Source: JALZCH01 sp036400075 (GTDB taxonomy: Bacteria > Acidobacteriota > Blastocatellia > Pyrinomonadales > Pyrinomonadaceae). From it: 39,851 nucleotides of DNA. This document shows, one piece after another, positions 26,146 to 34,086 of the stretch. Both the position numbers and the translations under genes were made by a program. Where the stretch lies: the NCBI GenBank assembly GCA_036400075.1, contig DASWLV010000230.1:1-39851 (forward strand). Reading direction: 5' to 3'. Position 1 is the first letter of the stretch. Each line of letters starts with the position of its first letter. The notes under the pieces are model-generated. The model did no database searches. It was not told where the DNA came from and was given only the letters and a program-made list of their open reading frames with translations.

Positions 26146-27933
26146 GTGAAACCGACTGATATTAAAGACCCCGAATATTTTCATAAAGTCGTGGACTGTC
26201 AATATGCCTGTCCGGCGCATACACCCGTTCCCGAATACATCAGGCTGATTGCCGAAGGCAGATACACCGAAGCCTATATGATTAACTGGGATTCCAACGT
26301 ATTTCCCGGAATACTCGGTCGGACTTGTGATCGTCCGTGCGAACCGGCTTGTCGAAGAGGACGGATTGAAGCGGAGCCGGTAGCGATTTGTCGTCTGAAG
26401 CGCGTTGCAGCCGATAATAAAAACGGCGTCAAAGAATTGATGCCGCAAGCTCCGTTTAAATCGAACGGCAAGAAAATCGCTCTGATCGGTGCTGGTCCGG
26501 CTTCGCTGACGGTCGCGCGCGATTTAGCGCCGCTCGGTTATGAGCTTCATTTATTCGATGAACAGAAAAAAGGCGGCGGTTTTATGCTCAGCCAGATTCC
26601 GTCGTTTCGCTTGCCGGAAACGGTTTTGGATGAAGAAGTCAATTACATTCTCGATTTAGGCATTCACACTTTTTTCAACACTTATGTTTCAAGCTTGAAA
26701 GAGGTTTTAGACCAGGATTACGACGCCGTTTTTGTCGGCAGCGGCGCGCCGAAAGGAAAGGATTTACCGAAACTTCCCGGACGCTGGGAAGCCGAAAAGA
26801 ATATTCACATCGGAATCAACTGGCTGGCAAGCGTCGCGTTTGAACATATTAAATCAATCGGCAAAAACGTTTTGGTCATCGGCGGCGGAAATACGGCAAT
26901 GGATTGCTGCCGAACCGCGCGTCGTCTCGGCGGCGAAAATGTCAAAGTCGTAGTTCGCAGCCCTTTTGCCGATATGAAAGCGTCGCCGTGGGAAAAAGAA
27001 GACGCGATGCACGAAGACATTCCGATTTTCGACAATCACGTCCCGAAATCTTTCGTAGTTGAAAACGGTCAGTTAAAAGGAATGACTTTTGAAAAAGTCG
27101 AGGCTGTTTATGACGAAAACGGCAAACGGCGTTTAGTTCCGACCGGAGAACCCGATGTTTTCTTTGAAGCGGACGATGTTTTGCTGGCAATCGGACAGGA
27201 AAACAGTTTTCCCTGGATTGAACGCGGAATCGGCGTCGAATTCGGCGAATGGGATATGCCGATTGTTGATAAAGTCACATTTCAATCAACTCATCCGAAA
27301 GTTTTCTTCGGCGGCGACGCGGCTTTTGGTCCCGAAAACATCATCACCGCCGTCGCTCACGGACATCAGGCGGCGGTTTCGATTGATCTCGTTTGCAAAG
27401 GCGAAGATATAAATAAGCGCCTCTCGCCCTATGTTAATTTAGTCAGCCAGAAAATGGGGATTCACGAATGGGCGTATGACAGCGAAATCGCGCACGATCC
27501 CCGATACATTGTTCCCCAAGCCGATAAAAAAATTACGCTGACAAATCGCAAACAGGAAGTAGAACTCGGATTCGATCTAATGACCGCTTTTAAGGAAGCC
27601 GAGCGCTGTCTGAATTGCGACGCGCAGACGGTTTTCACCGAATCGAAATGTATCGAATGCGACGCCTGCGTTGATGTTTGCCCGACCGCGTGTATTACTT
27701 TTACGCCGAATGCAGAGGAAAGCGAATTACGCCTGAAACTCAAAGTTCCCGCGCTTAATTTAAAGCAGGAGCTTTATGTTTCCGAAACTTTGCCGACCGC
27801 AAGAGTAATGGTCAAAGACGAAGACGTTTGCCTTCACTGCGGTTTGTGCGCGGAAAGATGCCCGACTGCGGCTTGGGATATGCAGAAATTCTTTTATAAC
27901 GTAACTAAAGCGGGAAATGGTTGCAGTAGATGA
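26146..27933 (+). CDS. FAD-dependent, GltD-like oxidoreductase fused to a two-cluster ferredoxin domain (2-oxoacid oxidoreductase operon)
   Basis: A 595-residue protein. The N-terminus has the GltD-like Fe-S cysteines (CQYACPAHTPV and CDRPCEPACRRG). FAD binding follows at 'KIALIGAGPASLTVARDLA' (~113) and an NAD(P)-type Rossmann motif at 'VLVIGGGNTAMDCCR' (~244). The C-terminal part has two [4Fe-4S] motifs, CIECDACVDVCP (~501) and CLHCGLCAERCP (~561). It starts at a GTG at 26146 with AGAGGT upstream, and its stop overlaps the next ATG (ATGA). Its likely role is to move electrons between the 2-oxoacid oxidoreductase subunits, or ferredoxin, and NAD(P); the direction is inferred. It is not a glutamate synthase subunit by context, because no GltB is present. 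Confidence 0.88.
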   Translation: MKPTDIKDPEYFHKVVDCQYACPAHTPVPEYIRLIAEGRYTEAYMINWDSNVFPGILGRTCDRPCEPACRRGRIEAEPVAICRLKRVAADNKNGVKELMPQAPFKSNGKKIALIGAGPASLTVARDLAPLGYELHLFDEQKKGGGFMLSQIPSFRLPETVLDEEVNYILDLGIHTFFNTYVSSLKEVLDQDYDAVFVGSGAPKGKDLPKLPGRWEAEKNIHIGINWLASVAFEHIKSIGKNVLVIGGGNTAMDCCRTARRLGGENVKVVVRSPFADMKASPWEKEDAMHEDIPIFDNHVPKSFVVENGQLKGMTFEKVEAVYDENGKRRLVPTGEPDVFFEADDVLLAIGQENSFPWIERGIGVEFGEWDMPIVDKVTFQSTHPKVFFGGDAAFGPENIITAVAHGHQAAVSIDLVCKGEDINKRLSPYVNLVSQKMGIHEWAYDSEIAHDPRYIVPQADKKITLTNRKQEVELGFDLMTAFKEAERCLNCDAQTVFTESKCIECDACVDVCPTACITFTPNAEESELRLKLKVPALNLKQELYVSETLPTARVMVKDEDVCLHCGLCAERCPTAAWDMQKFFYNVTKAGNGCSR

Positions 27934-29768
27934 GTGAAGTAAAAATCAACGATTTTGTCATCAGATTTGCCAACGTCAACGGAACAGGCTCAGCCAGCGC
28001 TAATTCTCTTTTTACAAAGTCAATTTTCCGAATGGGCGTTCCAGCCACGCCGAAGAATATTTTTCCGTCGAACATCCAGGGATTGCCGACGTGGTATGAA
28101 GTGCGCGTCAGCGAAAAAGGCTATCTCGGACGGCGCGAAGGCATTGATTTGATGGTCGCGGTTAACCCGCAAAGTATGCTCAAGGATGTCGCGAGCGTCA
28201 AACCCGGCGGTTATTTTCTTTACGACAGCACAAAACCTTTGCACGCGCAGTTTATTCGCGAAGACATAAATTACATCGGCATCCCGATGACGGCGCTTTG
28301 CAACGACGCTTTTACCGATCCGCGTCAGCGGCAGTTGTTCAAAAATATCGTTTATGTCGGAGCGCTTTCCGCCCTTTTTGAAATTGAATTTAATGTTTTG
28401 GAAGAGCTTCTCGGAGAGCAGTTTAAGGGCAAAGAGAAATTGATTGAGCCAAACATCAAAGCTTTGAAAATGGGCGTTGATTATGTCCGAAAGCATTTTG
28501 AATATCCGCTCAATATTCGCGTGGCGAGACGCGATCTGCTCAGGGATTCGATTTTGATTAGCGGAAATACCGCGTGCGCGCTCGGCGCGATTTACGCCGG
28601 TGCGACCGTCGCCGCGTGGTACCCGATTACGCCTTCGACTTCGGTTGTTGACGCTTTCGCAAAATACGCGAGCAAACTGCGAATTGACAAGGGAACGGGC
28701 AAAAAGAATTACGCCATCGTGCAGGCTGAAGACGAGTTGGCGGCGATTGGAATGGTTATCGGGGCGAGCTGGAACGGCGCGCGTTCGTTTACCTCAACGA
28801 GCGGTCCGGGCGTTTCCTTGATGAACGAGTTTTTGGGGCTGGCTTATTTTGCGGAAATTCCGACGGTTTTAATTGACGTTCAGCGCACGGGTCCGTCAAC
28901 GGGAATGCCGACCAGAACGCAGCAATCCGATCTTCTCTTAGCGGCATACGCTTCGCACGGCGACACAAAACACGTTTTGCTTTTCCCGGCTTCGCCAAAG
29001 GAATGTTTTGAAATGACGGCGGATTGTTTCGATTTCGCCGAAATGCTGCAAACGCCCGTGATTTTGATGACCGATCTCGATCTCGGAATGAACGAACACA
29101 TTACGCCGCCTCTTGAATGGGACGATGACGGCGTTTACAACCGGGGGAAAGTTTTCGATGCGGCAGAGCTTGAAAAAATCGAAAAATACGGTCGTTATTT
29201 AGACGTTGACGGCGACGGCATTCCTTATCGAACCATTCCGGGAACTCACGAAACGAGAGGCGCTTTCGTCACGCGCGGTTCGTCGCGCGACGAATACGCG
29301 GTTTACACCGAAGACGGTCTGGCTTATCAGCGCAATGTGGACAGGCTGCTCAAAAAATGGCAGACCGCCAAAGAAATGGTTCCCGCGCCGGAATTTTATC
29401 AGTCGAAAAATTCTTCTCTGCTCGGCGTGTTGTTCTTCGGAACTTCGACTTACGCGGCGGCGGAAGCCATAGAATTATTAAAACAAGAAGGGATTTCGCT
29501 CGATGCGATGCGCGTCAAAGCGTTTCCTTTCGGCAATGATTTTGTGGATTTCGTCGCTTCGCACGAAAAGGTTTTTGTCATCGAACAAAACCGCGACGCG
29601 CAGTTTAAAAGTTTGATGATGATTGAATTGGGCGTAAATCCCCAAAAACTCGTTTCCGTTTTAAATTACGACGGTACGCCGATCACAGCCGATAATATTT
29701 TGCAGCAAATCAAAGCGAACCTGGTTGTAATGCTTGAATCTAACAATCGAAATGGGCATCATTTATAA
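27930..29768 (+). CDS. korA: 2-oxoacid:ferredoxin oxidoreductase, fused gamma-alpha subunit
   Basis: 612 residues. The N-terminal gamma-type domain (about 1-190; 'IRFANVNGTGSASAN', 'DLMVAVNPQSMLKDV') is fused to the alpha domain ('GNTACALGAIYAGATVAAWYPITPSTS', 'AIVQAEDELAAIGMVIGASW', 'TSTSGPGVSLMNEFLGLA'). This is the KorA arrangement known from aerobic 2-oxoglutarate:ferredoxin oxidoreductases. With the beta subunit it oxidatively decarboxylates a 2-oxoacid to its acyl-CoA and reduces ferredoxin. Substrate identity (2-oxoglutarate versus another) cannot be read from the motifs alone. It overlaps the FAD gene by 4 nt, implying translational coupling. Confidence 0.88.
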   Translation: MSEVKINDFVIRFANVNGTGSASANSLFTKSIFRMGVPATPKNIFPSNIQGLPTWYEVRVSEKGYLGRREGIDLMVAVNPQSMLKDVASVKPGGYFLYDSTKPLHAQFIREDINYIGIPMTALCNDAFTDPRQRQLFKNIVYVGALSALFEIEFNVLEELLGEQFKGKEKLIEPNIKALKMGVDYVRKHFEYPLNIRVARRDLLRDSILISGNTACALGAIYAGATVAAWYPITPSTSVVDAFAKYASKLRIDKGTGKKNYAIVQAEDELAAIGMVIGASWNGARSFTSTSGPGVSLMNEFLGLAYFAEIPTVLIDVQRTGPSTGMPTRTQQSDLLLAAYASHGDTKHVLLFPASPKECFEMTADCFDFAEMLQTPVILMTDLDLGMNEHITPPLEWDDDGVYNRGKVFDAAELEKIEKYGRYLDVDGDGIPYRTIPGTHETRGAFVTRGSSRDEYAVYTEDGLAYQRNVDRLLKKWQTAKEMVPAPEFYQSKNSSLLGVLFFGTSTYAAAEAIELLKQEGISLDAMRVKAFPFGNDFVDFVASHEKVFVIEQNRDAQFKSLMMIELGVNPQKLVSVLNYDGTPITADNILQQIKANLVVMLESNNRNGHHL

Positions 29769-30008
29769 GTGAGCTTGTTTGAAGTGATCGGCAAAATCGA
29801 GAACATCGAAACAATTGCTGTCGGTAACAGTATTAGGGACATTGAATGGCTGCGAAAAACTTACGGCAGCGGGCGCTGGCGCAAGTTGAAAGGTTTTGCC
29901 CGTATCCGTTTTCTTGATGACGGTGAAGAATGTTCAGCCGAGCTGCATTGGTATGAAGCGCACGGCATTGGCAAAGTAGAAATGAAAATCAAAGCCCTTT
30001 TCGATTAA
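29769..30008 (+). CDS. Small conserved-looking protein of unknown function inside the kor operon (79 aa)
   Basis: It starts at a GTG immediately after the korA TAA (zero spacing) and encodes 79 residues, MSLFEVIGKIENIETI and on to ELHWYEAHGIGKVEMKIK. It is predicted soluble, with mixed alpha and beta and no Cys, signal peptide or membrane helix. The SGRWRKLKGFARIRFLDDG stretch is basic, then acidic. I do not recognise a named family. Its tight packing between alpha and beta subunit genes on the same strand argues that it is real and cotranscribed; an assembly or regulatory role for the enzyme is speculation. Confidence 0.7.
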   Translation: MSLFEVIGKIENIETIAVGNSIRDIEWLRKTYGSGRWRKLKGFARIRFLDDGEECSAELHWYEAHGIGKVEMKIKALFD

Positions 30009-30013
30009 AGATT

Positions 30014-30244
30014 ATGAGCGCTAAACTGCAATTTGCAATTTGTATTAAAAACGAAGAATATCCGGCTTCGCTACAGTTATGGAAAGTTTATCGCGTCTTG
30101 CCCGACGAAAACGGCGCGCGGCATAACATGATTAGAGTAATTGACGAGTCTGGCGAAGATTACCTTTTTTCCGCCGGTTATTTCGTTCCTGTTGAGTTGC
30201 CGCAAGCAGCGGAATCGGCATTTCTGGCGACGACTTTAAAATAA
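30014..30244 (+). CDS. Small protein of unknown function inside the kor operon (76 aa)
   Basis: 76 residues starting MSAKLQFAICIKNEEYPASL, five nt after the previous stop. The pattern 'ASLQLWKVYRVLPDE...N.IRVIDESGEDYLFSAGYFVPVELP' resembles small proteins found in many cyanobacteria and soil bacteria that may form a single beta-barrel-like domain. The function is unknown to me. There is a weak Shine-Dalgarno. It is probably cotranscribed with korA and korB, between which it lies. These small proteins also occur outside such operons, so the link to the enzyme may be incidental. Confidence 0.7.
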   Translation: MSAKLQFAICIKNEEYPASLQLWKVYRVLPDENGARHNMIRVIDESGEDYLFSAGYFVPVELPQAAESAFLATTLK

Positions 30245-30284
30245 AGTCGTTATGTTTATTGCCCGATTATTTAACTAAATTTAT

Positions 30285-31337
30285 ATGTCATACGTTCGCT
30301 CAAAATTTCGCCATCCTTTGCTGCCCAAAAACGATTTGGGCTACACGGTTGATTATTACGAAGGCTCGCTTTCGACTTTGTGCGCCGGTTGCGGACACGA
30401 TTCGATCAGCGCCGCCGTCGCGCAAGCCTGTTTTGAATTGAACATCGAACCGCACAAAATCGCCAAACTTTCCGGCATCGGTTGTTCTTCAAAGACGCCC
30501 GCATATTTCCTTAACAATTCGCACGGGTTTAATTCCGTCCACGGTCGAATGCCTTCGGTTGCGACGGGCGCGAATCTGGCAAACCGCGATTTGATTTATC
30601 TCGGCGTTTCGGGCGACGGCGATACGGCTTCGATTGGAATGGGGCAGTTTGTCCACGTCATCCGGCGTAATCTCAATATGGTTTATATCGTGATGAACAA
30701 CGGCTGTTACGGACTCACCAAAGGGCAGGATTCCGCGACTGCCGATCCCGGCTCGAAAAACAAATCAGGTCACGTTAATGAATTCGGAGCAATTGATTTG
30801 GCGAGTCTGGCGATTGAACTCGGCGCGACCTTCGTTGCCCAAAGCTTTTCGGGCGATAAAACGCAGCTTATCCCGCTCATCAAAGCCGGAATGAGCCATC
30901 CGGGATTCGCTTTTATCAACGTCATTTCTCCCTGCGTAACTTTCAATAATAATGTCGGCTCGACCAAATCTTACGATTACGTCCGCGAGCACGTCGAAGC
31001 GACGGCGACTTTTGATTTCGTTCCGGTGATGAGAGAAATCAAAGCGGATTATGAAGAAGGAACGGTTGAAAGCCTGAAACTGCACGACGGCTCCTTCATT
31101 CGATTGCATAAACTCGCGGAAGATTGGAATCCGCTGGATCGCCTGTCGGCGATGACCGCCGTTCAAAATGCGAAAGCCAAAAGCGAAATCTTAACGGGAT
31201 TGTTATATTTGGAACCCGATTCCGAAGAGCTTCACGATATTCTCGAAACAAGCGAGATACCGCTCAATAAATTGACCAAAGCAGAACTTTGTCCCGGCTC
31301 AAAGGTTCTGGAAGGAATTAACGCCAGCTTTCGGTAA
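30285..31337 (+). CDS. korB: 2-oxoacid:ferredoxin oxidoreductase, beta (TPP-binding) subunit
   Basis: 350 residues. The N-terminal Cys motif 'LCAGCGHDSISAAV', with further Cys in 'GIGCSSKTPAYF', provides Fe-S ligands. The TPP and metal site is 'GVSGDGDTASIGMGQF' (GDGD at 110-113) followed by 'VMNNGCYGLTKGQDS'. 'ISPCVTFNNN' is the typical C-terminal ligand region. This matches KorB-like beta subunits that pair with fused gamma-alpha KorA. It is separated from korA by two small genes, but the strand and spacing (40 nt after the last) support one operon. It ends just before a large inverted repeat that likely terminates transcription. Confidence 0.9.
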   Translation: MSYVRSKFRHPLLPKNDLGYTVDYYEGSLSTLCAGCGHDSISAAVAQACFELNIEPHKIAKLSGIGCSSKTPAYFLNNSHGFNSVHGRMPSVATGANLANRDLIYLGVSGDGDTASIGMGQFVHVIRRNLNMVYIVMNNGCYGLTKGQDSATADPGSKNKSGHVNEFGAIDLASLAIELGATFVAQSFSGDKTQLIPLIKAGMSHPGFAFINVISPCVTFNNNVGSTKSYDYVREHVEATATFDFVPVMREIKADYEEGTVESLKLHDGSFIRLHKLAEDWNPLDRLSAMTAVQNAKAKSEILTGLLYLEPDSEELHDILETSEIPLNKLTKAELCPGSKVLEGINASFR

Positions 31338-31345
31338 AAGAAAAT

Positions 31346-31413
31346 TTTCACCACAGAGACACAGAGGCACAGAGATTTTTATTTCTCTGTGCCTCTGTGT
31401 CTCTGTGGTGAAA
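31346..31413. terminator. Perfect 30-bp inverted repeat between convergent genes (CACAGAG-type repeats)
   Basis: 31346-31375 and 31384-31413 are exact reverse complements, separated by an 8-nt T-rich loop. The arms are built of CACAGAG units. It lies 8 nt after korB and 13 nt before the end of pntB on the other strand, so it can form a hairpin in both transcripts and probably acts as a shared 3'-end structure. It is the ACCACAGAGACACAGAG type of repeat seen in many environmental bacteria. Confidence 0.85.
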
Positions 31414-31426
31414 TCCCGATTCGAAA

Positions 31427-32821
31427 TTACGAACGCATAGCCGCCAGAATCGCGTCAACGACTTTTTTCGCGTCGCCGAAAAGCATCCGCGTATTTTCGT
31501 AATAAAAAAGCGGATTGTCCACGCCCGCATAGCCGCTCGCCATACCGCGTTTCATCACAACGACCGTCCGCGCTTCCCAGACGTGCAAAACGGGCATTCC
31601 GGCAATCGGACTTGCCGGGTCGTCCAGAGCCGAAGGATTAACGATGTCGTTTGCGCCGATGACCATCACGACATCCTGTTCTTTGAGTGAATCGTTGATT
31701 TCGTCCATCTCGAAAACGATGTCGTACGGAATATTTGCTTCGGCAAGCAATACGTTCATATGTCCGGGCAAACGACCTGCGACCGGATGAATCGCAAAAC
31801 TCACGCTCGCGCCTTTTTCCCGCAACAGTCGGACGACTTCGGCGAGCGCGTGCTGCGCCTGCGCGACCGCCAGACCGTAGCCGGGAACAATGACGATTTT
31901 GCTCGAATTGTTGAGCAGTTCAGCCGCCTGCGTTGCGTCAATTGATTGCACTTCGCCCGCAGGCTGCGCGCCCGCCGCCGGAGACGCGCCCGATTCTGTT
32001 CCGAATCCCCCGAGCATCACGCTGACAAACGAGCGATTCATTCCGCGGCACATTATGTAGCTCAGAATCGCGCCGCTGCTCCCGACGAGAGCGCCCGTGA
32101 TAATCAGCAAATCGTTGCTGAGCATAAAACCTGCGGCGGCGGCAGCCCAGCCCGAATAACTATTGAGCATCGAAACGACGACCGGCATATCCGCGCCGCC
32201 GATTGCAGCAACGAAATGCATTCCGAGAACGCCGGTTAAAATCGCCGCGATAAGGAGCGGAATTTGCCCTTCGTGTCCGGGCGAGATGAAAAACCAAACG
32301 CCGAGCGCGATTGTGGCAATGAGCATCAATAAATTCAACAAATGCCGCGCCGGAAGCATTAGAGGTTTTCCGCTAAGCGTTCCCTGCAATTTGGCGAAAG
32401 CGATAATCGAGCCGGTAAAGGTAACCGCTCCGATAATCACGCCGAGAAAAATCTCGATTTTGTGAATCGAGACTTCTTCCGCGCTGATTTCGTGATTTCC
32501 GAGATAAGTCGCAAATCCGACCAGCACCGCCGCTAGACCGACAAAGCTGTGCAAAATGGCGACAAGCTGCGGCATCGCCGTCATTTGCACGCGCGAAGCA
32601 ACGAGCGCGCCGATTGCCGCACCGGGAATTAAAACCGCGCCGAGATAGGCATAACTGCCAAAATCCATTTTCGCAGCCGTTGCGACGAGCGCGATAATCA
32701 TTCCCAAAATGCCGTAAAGATTTCCGCGGCGCGCTGTTTCCTGTCTGGATAATCCGCCGAGGCTCAAAATAAATAACGCACCGGCGATAATGTATGCAAT
32801 CGTAATTAAACTATCTCGCAT
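31427..32821 (-). CDS. pntB: Proton-translocating NAD(P)+ transhydrogenase, beta subunit
   Basis: 464 residues in the inner membrane. About nine hydrophobic helices (residues 1-260) form part of the proton channel. The C-terminal domain III (about 285-464) binds NADP(H) through 'IVPGYGLAVAQAQHAL' (~314), 'HPVAGRLPGHMNVLLAEA' and 'VMVIGANDIVNPSALDDP'. It works with PntA to reduce NADP+ with NADH using the proton-motive force. Family length is normal (about 460). Unusually, its partner pntA is not adjacent: three inserted coding segments (32849-34049) lie between them on the same strand, so coupling with pntA depends on read-through. Confidence 0.95.
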   Translation of the reverse strand: MRDSLITIAYIIAGALFILSLGGLSRQETARRGNLYGILGMIIALVATAAKMDFGSYAYLGAVLIPGAAIGALVASRVQMTAMPQLVAILHSFVGLAAVLVGFATYLGNHEISAEEVSIHKIEIFLGVIIGAVTFTGSIIAFAKLQGTLSGKPLMLPARHLLNLLMLIATIALGVWFFISPGHEGQIPLLIAAILTGVLGMHFVAAIGGADMPVVVSMLNSYSGWAAAAAGFMLSNDLLIITGALVGSSGAILSYIMCRGMNRSFVSVMLGGFGTESGASPAAGAQPAGEVQSIDATQAAELLNNSSKIVIVPGYGLAVAQAQHALAEVVRLLREKGASVSFAIHPVAGRLPGHMNVLLAEANIPYDIVFEMDEINDSLKEQDVVMVIGANDIVNPSALDDPASPIAGMPVLHVWEARTVVVMKRGMASGYAGVDNPLFYYENTRMLFGDAKKVVDAILAAMRS

Positions 32822-32848
32822 TAATTTGTTTTTCTCAGTAACTTCGAT

Positions 32849-33166
32849 TTATGAAACCGTAACAATTTCGCCCTCTTTTGTCCTTCCGAGAAGCAAAAGC
32901 ACTTGCGGCATCAGCGGCTTGAGCATTGGATAAGTGCTTCTCTGCGCCTTTAGAATGATGACGGCAACGCCGATGTTTTTCAGATTTTGTTGATACTGAA
33001 GATTTCTGTCAACTGTTATCAGAACGTCATATTTACCCGAAGCCGCTTGCAAGAGCTGACCGTTCTTTAAGCCTTTAAATCCGGCTTCTTCGACCGTAAA
33101 AACGTCGTGTCCGACGAAATCACGTTTTAAATAATGTGTAACGCATTCGTCAAGCAGCACTTTCAT
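32849..33166 (-). CDS. DUF5615 PIN-like toxin of a type II toxin-antitoxin pair
   Basis: 105 residues from the ATG at 33166. It starts MKVLLDECVTHYLKRDF and has 'HDVFTVEEAGFKGLKNGQLL', 'YDVLITVDRNLQYQQNL' and 'IGVAVIILKA', the DUF5615 (Mut7-C/PIN-like) pattern. Candidate metal-binding acids are in LLDE and TVDRN. The family is presumed to be an RNase toxin but is little characterised. Its start lies inside the antitoxin gene (17-nt overlap), so it is probably translationally coupled; a TTG start at 33175 is the alternative. It sits between pntA and pntB on the same strand. Confidence 0.8.
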   Translation of the reverse strand: MKVLLDECVTHYLKRDFVGHDVFTVEEAGFKGLKNGQLLQAASGKYDVLITVDRNLQYQQNLKNIGVAVIILKAQRSTYPMLKPLMPQVLLLLGRTKEGEIVTVS

Positions 33167-33371
33167 AGACGACAAGCAATTTTTCTTTCGATTCTTTAAG
33201 CACGCCTACAGCCTGCTCTCGCGTCACGGTTGGAAACTGTTCTAGAAATCGGTCAAGAGTTTCGCCCGTTTCCAGACAATCAAACAAAATTTGAATGGGC
33301 ACGCGAGTTCCATAGAAAACAGGGGTTCCACCAAGTTTTTCAGCATCTACTTCGATCAAGTTTTCATTCAT
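33150..33371 (-). CDS. DUF433 antitoxin (internal start within a longer membrane-protein ORF)
   Basis: 73 residues starting MNENLIEVDAEKLGGTPVFY, then 'GTRVPIQILFDCLETGETLDRFLEQFPTV' in the family pattern of DUF433 antitoxins (a small HTH fold with the P-V-F-x-GTRVP-I signature). I placed the start at the ATG at 33371 because GAGGA lies exactly 7 nt upstream (33379-33383). The same frame is open upstream into a membrane protein that has no stop before this point, so a fused product is also possible. It overlaps the DUF5615 gene by 17 nt. Confidence 0.75.
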   Translation of the reverse strand: MNENLIEVDAEKLGGTPVFYGTRVPIQILFDCLETGETLDRFLEQFPTVTREQAVGVLKESKEKLLVVYESAA

Positions 33372-34049
33372 TTTAAATTCCTCAGAATTGTGAAATTTTC
33401 CTTTATATATGGTAACAATCCAAAAACAAACTGTTATAAATAATAGAATCCAGAAAAGAGTGTTCCTCGGAACTAATTCTATCCCCGAACTATAAATATT
33501 CACTCCCTGCCAAATAAGTAAGACGATTGAGAAAATTTCCCATGCAATAATTTTCCAATAGAACCGAATTTCATGATTAGAACACTTCAGTTTTTGGCAA
33601 TCCCGAAGCTCTGTCACATCCCAAACCAGATAAAGCAGCATGAAGAAAAAATAACAACCCGTAATTATACGAATATCTGGCAATTCAGAAGGATTTTCCA
33701 TATTGATTGCAATTGCGGTTGTTAAAAGAGCAATTACAAATAAAATGTCATAAATAAAAAAGCTCAGCCGAAATTTTTTTGTAAAGTAAATGTATAAGTA
33801 ATCACTAAAATAGAAAGCCAAAGTTACCAAAAGAAATGCGAATTTAAGTCTCAAAACCGGGTTTGGTTCAATATGCGTAACCGTGAAAAATAGTTTTACT
33901 TGTCTAACAATTTGGTCAATGGAAAGATAGATAATATTTCCCAATACTGCTGGATAAATAAGCCCTAGCATTAAGGTTTTAAGAATTTTCCGATCTTTTT
34001 TTAGTATTTCTCTAACTTTATTCCGGTTTCCTCCAAAAAAAATTTTCAT
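33372..34049 (-). CDS. AT-rich multi-pass membrane protein, reading frame continuous with the DUF433 antitoxin
   Basis: From the ATG at 34049 the frame encodes about 226 residues with six or so hydrophobic segments ('TLMLGLIYPAVLGNIIYLS', 'FAFLLVTLAFYF', 'FIYDILFVIALLTTAI', 'YFFFMLLYLVW', 'IIAWEIFSIVLLIW', 'LFWILLFITVCFWIV'). It then runs without a stop into the DUF433 domain, giving a combined ORF to 33150. No clear Shine-Dalgarno was seen. A TTG start at 34070 would add seven residues. I do not recognise a family. The composition is visibly more AT-rich than pntA and pntB, suggesting acquisition. Either the membrane gene has lost its stop and fused to the antitoxin, or it is a genuine membrane-tethered antitoxin. 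Confidence 0.6.
33379..33383 (-). promoter_or_regulatory. Ribosome-binding site deciding the DUF433 antitoxin start
   Basis: On the minus strand GAGGA lies 7 nt before the ATG at 33371, inside the membrane-protein frame. It supports independent translation of the antitoxin. Confidence 0.6.
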
Positions 34050-34086
34050 TGCTATAAAAACAATCACCAACGTTCAGAAAAAGTTA

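Noticed and set aside
26146..27933. Glutamate synthase small subunit (GltD)
   Set aside because: The FAD part is GltD-like, but two C-terminal ferredoxin clusters and 4-nt overlap with korA, with no GltB, place it with the 2-oxoacid oxidoreductase.
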